In this document: positions 57,910 to 64,000 of the stretch, in pieces
Position numbering within the stretch: position 1 is the stretch's first letter
How the letters are laid out: each line of letters begins with the position of its first letter
Assembly (NCBI GenBank): GCA_024195585.1
Contig: SWBL01000073.1
Coordinates: 62,001 to 126,000, forward strand
Direction: 5' to 3'
DNA length: 64,000 nt
Source: Aureobasidium sp. EXF-3400
Lineage: Eukaryota > Ascomycota > Dothideomycetes > Dothideales > Saccotheciaceae
The notes under the pieces: generated by a model
The model's input: only the letters and a program-made list of their open reading frames with translations
Databases searched by the model: none
What the model was told of the DNA's origin: nothing
Program-made: the position numbers and the translations under genes

Positions 57910-58558
57910 ATGGTTAAGGTGTCTGCGTTTCCCTTCCTCACAGCCGACGAGTTCATCGAGGCTTGCACACACGTCCAACCTCTGCTGTCCGATAGCGCTC
58001 TGCTCGCTGATGATTTCGCATGTCTGCGCGTTACCCGGCGCTTGGCTGCGGCTTTGGTCGTTAACGCCGATGGTCAGGAACATGCTGATTCGCATTTCGA
58101 AACACCAGAGGATCATGATGAAGAAGCCATAATCAAATATTCTCAAAACGGTTCATTTGTCACTGTACATTATGACATCTTGCTCTCCCCCAGCTACAGA
58201 GTACCCGTGGTATACATGACCGCCAGCCCTCCGCTCCCCGTCTCGCACTTCTTTGACCTTGTTGTACCGCATCACTTCCGAGACGCGATGCGTGAAACTG
58301 GAGTCATGGGTGCCCTTTCTATGACGGTAATTGCTGGTCCTGTAGAACCGATTTCTGCGGCTGACCTTGTACTGGCAGGACCATCCTCTGACGGGGATGC
58401 CGGCATACTTTGTACACCCTTGCAGCACTGCAGACACCATGTGCGCCACGAAGTCTGGCGACATTCATGTTCAAGATTATATGCTTCTCTGGCTGGGAAT
58501 TGTTGGAGCGAGCGTGGGCTTGCATGTGTCGAGCGCAGATTTGCGCCGTGCTGATTAA
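57910..58558 (+). CDS. ATG10: Autophagy E2-like enzyme Atg10
   Basis: CDS join(57910..58326, 58379..58558), 198 aa. Atg10 conjugates Atg12 to Atg5 during autophagosome formation. Diagnostic segments are FVTVHYDILLSPSYRVPVVY and, across the intron, MTDHPLTGMPAYFVHPC, where the catalytic cysteine is residue 154. YMLLWLGIVGASVGL follows near the C-terminus. The intron (GTAATT to GGCAG) restores the conserved motif exactly. An upstream in-frame ATG at 57877 would add 11 residues. Confidence 0.93.
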
Positions 58559-58564
58559 GGTCGT

Positions 58565-59205
58565 CTATTCTTCGTCGCTCTCTTCCATGGCTTCGTCATC
58601 CATATCCATAGGAGCTTCTTGCTCTTTCTCATCGTCGCTTTCGTCTCTGGGTCGTTTTACACCAGCAGTTTGAGCAGATGCACTGGCGGCCGAGTCGAGT
58701 GTAGGGGGCGGAGCCAAGGGAGCGGTGGATCCAGGAGCAGTAGATGCGCCTGGAGCACCTGAGAAGATTGACTGCTGAAGGCTGTTTGGCTGAGCGGCGG
58801 CAGGAGCTTCGGGGGGCGGAGGCTGTTTGTAAGTGCCGTCGAGTTTGGCAAGTGTGTCAGATTTTGTCGTCGCATATGTGATTCTCTGATGCGCGAATTA
58901 GCTCGATGCGAACAGCAGAGGAAGGGCGTAATAATCAAACATACCATCTCCTTGCCAAAGAACTCAAAGCCTTGTAGGGATCTCATGGCTTGTGTGCTGG
59001 ATGAGACGTCGCGGAACAAGATATGGGCCTGACCACGCATCTTGGCGGTCTTCAAGGCGACGATGTCAAGGATAGAGCCGTAGACAGAAAAGAGCATGTA
59101 CAAAGCACGCTTCAGATCATCCTTCTGGAGCTTGTCGGGCAAGTTGGAGCAGTACAGGGTGTGGCTGGGGCGTGCGCCGGTGGGTGGGGCGGCCTTGGAA
59201 GCCAT
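58565..59205 (-). CDS. MSL1: U2 snRNP B''/U1A-like RRM protein
   Basis: CDS complement(58565..58885, 58945..59205), 193 aa. One RRM (residues about 13-92) has RNP2 LYCSNLP and RNP1-like RGQAHILF, with DLKRALYMLFSVYGSILDIV between them as in the U1A/U2B'' family. It binds a U2 snRNA stem-loop (and in some fungi U1). The C-terminal half is Pro/Ala-rich, then acidic (MDMDDEAMEESDEE), and lacks a second RRM, as in yeast Msl1. The intron joins FFGKEMRITYATTKSD. Its stop codon is six bases from that of convergent ATG10. Confidence 0.92.
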
Positions 59206-59493
59206 TTGCAACGATGCGACAAGAAAGACGAGGCGATTGATGCGGATAGAGCAAGGTGAGAGGTGTTTGGTTGATACAAAAATGTACAGCGAAGACGTCT
59301 GTCGGCGTCGCAAAGCGCAGCAGGCAGGAGCAACCGAATGTGGAAAGCGTAAGCCCGCCCGGCAACTTCCCCACCATCGTCGTCACTGCCTTACGGAGCA
59401 CCTTGGCCGAGCTCTCCCTTGTCCTTCCCAAACACATCGCTCTATACCGTACAACAAAGACAGTAGAGAGATACTCCTGTCCTTCCATCCGCC

Positions 59494-60699
59494 ATGGCCG
59501 CTCCTCAAGTGCACCACCTCTTCAACCACCCAATCGCCGACCACTCCTTCTCTGCCGACCGCAAGACCCTCGCCGTTGCTAGAGATAACACGGTCGAGCT
59601 GTACTCTTCCAATGGCTCCCGCTTCGCCCTAAACGACGAGCTGCGTGGCCACGACAAGCTGATCACCGGCGTTGACATTGCTCCTAACTCGGGCAAGATT
59701 GTCACCTGCTCTCAGGACCGCAACGCATACGTCTGGGAGCCCTCGAACGGCTCCTGGCGCCCCACCCTCGTCCTCCTTCGTATCAACAGAGCTGCCACAT
59801 GCGTACGCTGGTCGCCCAACGAAACGAAGTTCGCCGTCGGAAGCGGTGCTAGAGTTGCTGCCATCTGTTACTTTGAAGAAGAGAACGATTGGTGGGTGTC
59901 CAAGCACCTCAAGAAGCCCCTTCGCAGCACTGTCACCAGCGTCGCCTGGCACCCCAACAGTGTCTTGGTTGCTTTGGGCAGCACCGACGGTCATGCTCGC
60001 GTCCTCAGTGCCTTCATCAAGGGTGTCGACGAGAGACCGGCACCCTCAGTTTGGGGCGAGCGTCTGCCCTTCAACACCATTTGTGGAGAGTTCTTGAACC
60101 AGACTGCTGGTGTGTTATTTACCCTTGTCCATCTGTTTTAACAAGAGCCAACAGCTAACCTGTGGTTTCTATAGGCTGGGTCAAGAGTGTTGCCTTCAGC
60201 CCCTCTGGTGATGCCGTTGCCTTTGTTAGTCACGACTCGACCATGACTGTTGCTTACCCCGCTGGAGAAGGCCAGCCTCCACATGCAGTCATCAACATCA
60301 GCACCCAAGTCCTTCCCTTCGCCGATCTTCTGTGGATCTCTGAGGGCGAGATTGTCTGTGCCGGCTATGTAAGAAAATACAGCTTTGACTTTTATGTTAT
60401 TTACTGACCCCTTCCAGGACTGTGAACCCTTCCGTTTCTCAGGCTCAGCATCTGGTTGGTCGCTTGTCGGCTCTCTTGACAGCACCTCAAAGTCTGGCGC
60501 AGCGAACCAGCGCGACGAGTCTGCTCTCAATATGTTCAGACAGATGGACCTCCGCGGCAAAGTCATTGACGATACACAACTCAAGACTGTCCACCAGAAT
60601 TCGATCAGCACTGTCCGCGCATATGCTGGTTCTCCCGATGCTGTCCGCCAGATCAGCACCAGTGGTGTCGACGGTCGTGTTGTCGTCTGGAATCTGTAA
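59494..60699 (+). CDS. ARC40: Arp2/3 complex subunit 1 (ARPC1/Arc40)
   Basis: CDS join(59494..60109, 60175..60368, 60418..60699), 363 aa. A WD propeller of the ARPC1 type: RGHDKLITGVDIAPNSGKIV, SQDRNAYVWEP, INRAATCVRWSPNETKFAVG, KKPLRSTVTSVAWHPNSVLV and GWVKSVAFSPSGDAVAFVSH are all family segments. It scaffolds the Arp2/3 actin nucleator, driving endocytic actin patches. Residues about 305-325 form the loop insert typical of ARPC1. Both introns keep frame. It converges on the next gene with 76 bases between stop codons. Confidence 0.95.
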
Positions 60700-60775
60700 A
60701 TACAATTCTAAAAACAATACAAGAAACCCCTTTATGCACATGCCGCGCCCTTTCTTCTACCATGCTTATCAATCC

Positions 60776-61711
60776 TCAACCTCTGCCCTTGTATTTCTTT
60801 CTCTTGACCTCTGCAACCGGCCGCTGCAGATCAGGACTTGGGCCTCGTCCACGTTGGACGCTCTCCCTGATTCGCTTCCAAAGCTCGTTGAACTTTGCTG
60901 CACTTTCCAACTGCTGTTGCCATCCGCCCGATTCATCATCCGTGTCCTCATCCGTGGCCTCATTCCCTTCCTCGTCCTCTTCCTCGTCCTCTTCCTCGTC
61001 CTCTTCCTCGTCCTCTTCCTCGTCCTCTTCCTCTTCCTCGTCCTCTTGTATCTGCGAACTGGACTGTTGCTTTTGCATACCCCCGCTCCTCGCAGGGCCA
61101 GTTGTAGGGCGCAAGACACTGCGAGCTGTCTCACCACCCGCCTTCAACGCGTAATGACGGCTGTAACCTGCTACCACATCCATACGCTGCTCGGCATAGA
61201 TTGTCAGAGCTTTCTCGTATTCAAATGTCGGCGTGCCGCCGGGATTGAATGCGTAAGCGGCTCGAGAGTGACGGTCTCGAGGGCTGTGTGTGCACCACAT
61301 CCTCAAAAGTGCTGAAAAACCATGGCGTTTCCACGAAGGGTGCGTAGTCAGGCCATCGCGTACAGGCTTGAATCTGGGAGCTCTTGAGCAGTAGTCGATT
61401 CGTGGCTCGACATAATTTTGGGATCCTCTGAGCTGCGCAGTACCTTTCTCCTCCTCTCTTGAAGTTCGCAGAGCTGTTTGAACGCTTTTCGTAGAAGCGA
61501 TAGCGGGATCTTTTTGCTTTATCTGTGCGAGGTGTTCGGCTGGTGTAAGAAAAGGCGTTGCAGCCCTCCTCCATTCGCGATGTGAGTCGAGTCCTGGATC
61601 TATGCACGTGAGTCGGCCATCAAGGATCCCAAGAACACGAACCATAGTGGTGCTGGTCGCTCTGCTCGAGCATGCAGTACCGGTCAAATCTCTGCTCCAA
61701 TTCCCAGACAA
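60776..61711 (-). CDS. Protein of unknown function with an (E/D) repeat tract
   Basis: An intronless open frame of 311 codons from 61711. A shorter start at 61646 (MVRVLGILDGRLTCIDP) looks more natural because the first 22 residues are low quality. The body contains an Arg/Lys-rich region and AAYAFNPGGTPTFEYEKALT. About residues 218-255 are almost pure Glu/Asp, encoded by a 12-base tandem repeat, followed by ATDEDTDDESGG and a basic end (EVKRKKYKGRG). No family is recognised. The acidic-then-basic layout suggests a nuclear or nucleolar protein, by inference only. Confidence 0.6.
   Translation of the reverse strand: MSGNWSRDLTGTACSSRATSTTMVRVLGILDGRLTCIDPGLDSHREWRRAATPFLTPAEHLAQIKQKDPAIASTKSVQTALRTSREEEKGTAQLRGSQNYVEPRIDYCSRAPRFKPVRDGLTTHPSWKRHGFSALLRMWCTHSPRDRHSRAAYAFNPGGTPTFEYEKALTIYAEQRMDVVAGYSRHYALKAGGETARSVLRPTTGPARSGGMQKQQSSSQIQEDEEEEEDEEEDEEEDEEEDEEEDEEGNEATDEDTDDESGGWQQQLESAAKFNELWKRIRESVQRGRGPSPDLQRPVAEVKRKKYKGRG
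60968..61047 (-). repeat. 12-base tandem repeat encoding an acidic tract
   Basis: On the plus strand the unit TTCCTCGTCCTC is repeated about six and a half times, with one shortened unit. In the minus-strand gene each unit encodes four acidic residues, so changes in copy number would keep frame and only lengthen or shorten the Glu/Asp tract. Confidence 0.85.
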
Positions 61712-62425
61712 AGACAGGAGTGTTGCAAAGTCCGAGTTCCGGTGGATGATGTTCGCATGTCTTTGCGTTCACGAATGACGCAGCAGATGGGCCATGTTGT
61801 GTCTATCGATGCGGCAGTCGGGCTTTTTTTGTTTTGGGTGGCTGGTAGATGTAAAATGGTTTGTCACTGTTTTGAAAATTCAATTTATTCGCAGAGGCTA
61901 ATAACACCAAGGAGACCCATGCCTAGAGCTCTGACAGAGTCCTTGCGCTGAGCACGCGGTACGTGCGCTTCATGGCGCCAGCGAGATTTGAAAGCTTGTG
62001 AATTGCGAAACGATTCTTTGAGGGATCTCTCTTTCTATCCCCAGCCAACAAAACATCAGTTGCTGATGTCGCGTGAGGGGTTTGTCGAAGAGCAAGAAGT
62101 TACCTAACGTAACGGAAGAAAGACCCTGAGGCTTGTGCTCGCTTCGGCACGCGGGAACTGGTGTCAAAAAAACGGCCCGGCATCTTTGCCGATCTCCAAC
62201 GTCCGTCCGTAACTAAACTTCATCCCATACACAGTGGGTCTCTTCTTCTATAGTCCTCTAACCCCTGGCCGGCCATGTAACACTTAGCGACGATGGCTCA
62301 TATCCATGCCAACGTGGTGGCTCATGGGCTTGCGGTCTTGTTGGTGCTCAAAATGACCGTGCAAAGCCTCCCACATCTGTCTGTTCTTTTTCCAGGTCCG
62401 ACAAAGTCGCTCGAGCAACTCTATC
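61712..62425. promoter_or_regulatory. Divergent intergenic region, 0.7 kb
   Basis: It lies between two genes of unknown function. A short match to the 5' end of U6 snRNA near 62138 does not extend (see rejected items). No RNA gene is supported. Confidence 0.45.
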
Positions 62426-63451
62426 ATGAATCAGAATTCACGTTACGCCTATCCTTCGAGGTCAGACGATCGAAGATTGTATGATCGAGATGGGATACAA
62501 TCAAGCCGTCCCGGTACCGATATGCAGGAAAAGATCGTAGAAGATATCACTTCAAACATCATGGGAATCCTCGACTCCCGACTCAAAACACTTGTGGATG
62601 AGACAGCACCTCAAATCAGAGTAGCCGTGAGGCAGGCGCTCGGCGATCGAGACCGTGCCCCATCACAGCCCTCTTCGAATCCTGTTGAATACACACCACC
62701 TGCTGTGGGTAATGATATGCCACAGGCTTCGCTTGTACCAAAGAAGACACTCGCAAGGAAATCGGCGAGCAAAGCCAAAGACATTGCAGTTGCGGTGGTC
62801 TGCTCGCTAAAGCCGCGACCTTCGGCTCGCCATCCCCAGCTTGCAGGAACTCTTACAAAACGAGATCGCACACCCAGACGCTTTGACAGCTCGACTACGG
62901 CTACCAGTCCAAGCGAGATCCGTTCTCAGTCTTCCCGATCGGTGTCAATCGTCAAGATTGAAGAAAGCTCTGATGAGGGGTGCTTTCACGAAAACAACTC
63001 GGATGGAGACGACGATTTCGATATGAAAGAGAGCTCTGACTCTCATGACGAACGCAGCGCTTCCGACGACGGAGGCAGCCCTTCGGACAGCGACTACATC
63101 GACGTGACAGATCATGTCGACAATGCTGTCAATGAAAGATCTGCTCGTTCTACACGTACCGCCAAGACCTTAGCCGGAGCATCCAGATCGGGGAGTAAGT
63201 CTGACTGTGATAAAGGTCAGGTGCAAGTCAACACTACTCCATCACAGCATCGTCAACCTGCTCGTTCTTCTCTGTCTACTGTCTCTTATGGAGGTCGCTT
63301 AGTAGGAGAGTCGAGAACAGCTGCAAGGACTTGTGACTCAAGCGCCGGCAGTAGCAGAAAGCGGGCGCATGAAGACAAAGAGCCCACATTCCTAGATCCT
63401 AGTGAATGTCCGCTGCGCAAGAAACCACTGTTGAATAAGGGAAAGTGTTAG
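62426..63451 (+). CDS. Disordered Ser-rich protein of unknown function
   Basis: A single open frame of 341 codons. An N-terminal part (QEKIVEDITSNIMGILDSRL) looks helical. The remainder is Ser/Asp/Arg-rich and probably disordered, with an acidic middle (SDGDDDFDMKESSDSHDE), an apparent SUMO-site-like VKIEES and a basic C-terminus (RKRAHEDKEP). No domain is recognised. A nuclear role is plausible but unproven. A different-frame upstream open frame starting at 62293 overlaps the start and could act as a uORF. Confidence 0.6.
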   Translation: MNQNSRYAYPSRSDDRRLYDRDGIQSSRPGTDMQEKIVEDITSNIMGILDSRLKTLVDETAPQIRVAVRQALGDRDRAPSQPSSNPVEYTPPAVGNDMPQASLVPKKTLARKSASKAKDIAVAVVCSLKPRPSARHPQLAGTLTKRDRTPRRFDSSTTATSPSEIRSQSSRSVSIVKIEESSDEGCFHENNSDGDDDFDMKESSDSHDERSASDDGGSPSDSDYIDVTDHVDNAVNERSARSTRTAKTLAGASRSGSKSDCDKGQVQVNTTPSQHRQPARSSLSTVSYGGRLVGESRTAARTCDSSAGSSRKRAHEDKEPTFLDPSECPLRKKPLLNKGKC

Positions 63452-63925
63452 GGTACATATAAATATCCTCTTGGTATAAGTTTGGCCACACGGCGCGGTG
63501 CAACTTTGATGCTTTGTTAGTGCATAGAACAACCCTGTATTTGCACAGTGGTAGTCAGGGAGACAGTGCATATGAAAGATAGGTGGATCTCCTTGAGCCC
63601 AGGCCATTGTAATTAATCCCCTGCCACGACTTTGACGCGTTCGCTGGGCAGGAAACGCGGTGCAGTCGCCCAATGCTCCAAGATGACGCTCCCATAAGTA
63701 GACTCTCTCGCTCGCTCGTCTTTTTCCGAGCATTTCACTTTCGTCGTCTTGCGAGAAGCCGCAGCGCTTTCCGTCTCTGCGCCTGCCGCAAGTCTTCTTC
63801 GCACCTGCAACCGCTTCTCATTTTACGCCTGCCTCTTTGCACATCACTCTGCAATTAACACATGTTCTTCGCCAACCTGCAACCATCACCTCGACGTCTC
63901 GTTCATCCGTTCCCTGTGTCAAGTA
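63452..63925. other. Intergenic region near the window end
   Basis: Contains ACATATAAATATCC just after the preceding stop codon and a pyrimidine-rich block at 63710-63900 that looks like the promoter and leader of the next gene. No RNA gene was recognised. Confidence 0.4.
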
Positions 63926-64000
63926 ATGGATCAAGTGCCTCCTTGGCAACGCATAACCGAAGGCTATGAGAGCCCGACGGAAGAGGTATCTTCCTCTTGG
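63926..64000 (+). CDS. 5' end of a gene cut by the window
   Basis: An ATG after a pyrimidine-rich leader opens a frame (MDQVPPWQRITEGYESPTEE) that runs off the window end. A GAG/GTATCT sequence at about 63985 could be an intron donor. The product is unknown. Confidence 0.4.
   Translation, partial: MDQVPPWQRITEGYESPTEEVSSSW

Noticed and set aside
62137..62200. Match of about 15 bases (GTGCTCGCTTCGGCA) to the 5' stem-loop of U6 snRNA
   Set aside because: The sequence after it does not continue as U6: no ACAGAGA box or following conserved block is present, so it is most likely chance or a tiny relic.

Overview
The window is nuclear DNA of a filamentous ascomycete (Pezizomycotina). It carries about 31 protein genes, densely packed on both strands. 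Most have one to several short GT-AG introns of roughly 45-180 bases, often with a CTNAC-type branch site just before the acceptor. The gene set (CYP51, Bet2, ATG10, Cds1/Chk2 kinase, Pam17, RSA4, UTP11, POP4) is core ascomycete. A dothideomycete such as a black yeast is my guess from protein style, not a proven placement. I see no transposase, integrase, CRISPR array or bacterial-type operon.

Layout. 0.2-2.4 kb: two divergent genes of unknown function that look like distant paralogs. 2.4-3.9 kb: a gene-poor stretch with two tRNA-like repeats carrying Pol III box motifs. 3.9-12 kb: a raffinose-synthase/GH36-like enzyme, the WD protein JIP5 and mitochondrial EF-G (MEF1). 12-19.4 kb: a full-size ABCB transporter, a poorly resolved gene and a secreted Ser/Thr-rich protein. 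19.5-28.3 kb: a UBA-domain protein and a large Net1/Dnt1-like protein with three Myb-like modules. 29-43.5 kb: BET2, a RhoGAP, SmB, PAM17, a zinc alcohol dehydrogenase, a zinc-finger-like protein, RSA4/NLE1 and an MFS permease. 45-53 kb: an acidic protein of unknown function, an Alba-like protein head-to-head with POP4, UTP11, an NMN adenylyltransferase and an intron-containing tRNA-Ile(UAU). 53-64 kb: CYP51, an FHA-kinase of the Cds1/Chk2 type, ATG10, U2B'', ARPC1, two low-complexity proteins of unknown function and the start of a gene cut by the window end.

Relations between genes. RNA and ribosome biogenesis genes are frequent (JIP5, RSA4, UTP11, POP4, the Alba-like gene, SmB, U2B'', the Dnt1-like gene) but scattered, so I do not read them as one cluster. 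Tight spacing is the rule: several pairs share divergent promoters of 130-350 bases, and several converge with less than 120 bases between stop codons (only 6 bases for ATG10/U2B''). Exon limits were placed by hand from splice signals, reading frame and, where known, family conservation. They are good for conserved proteins and tentative for the unknown ones.
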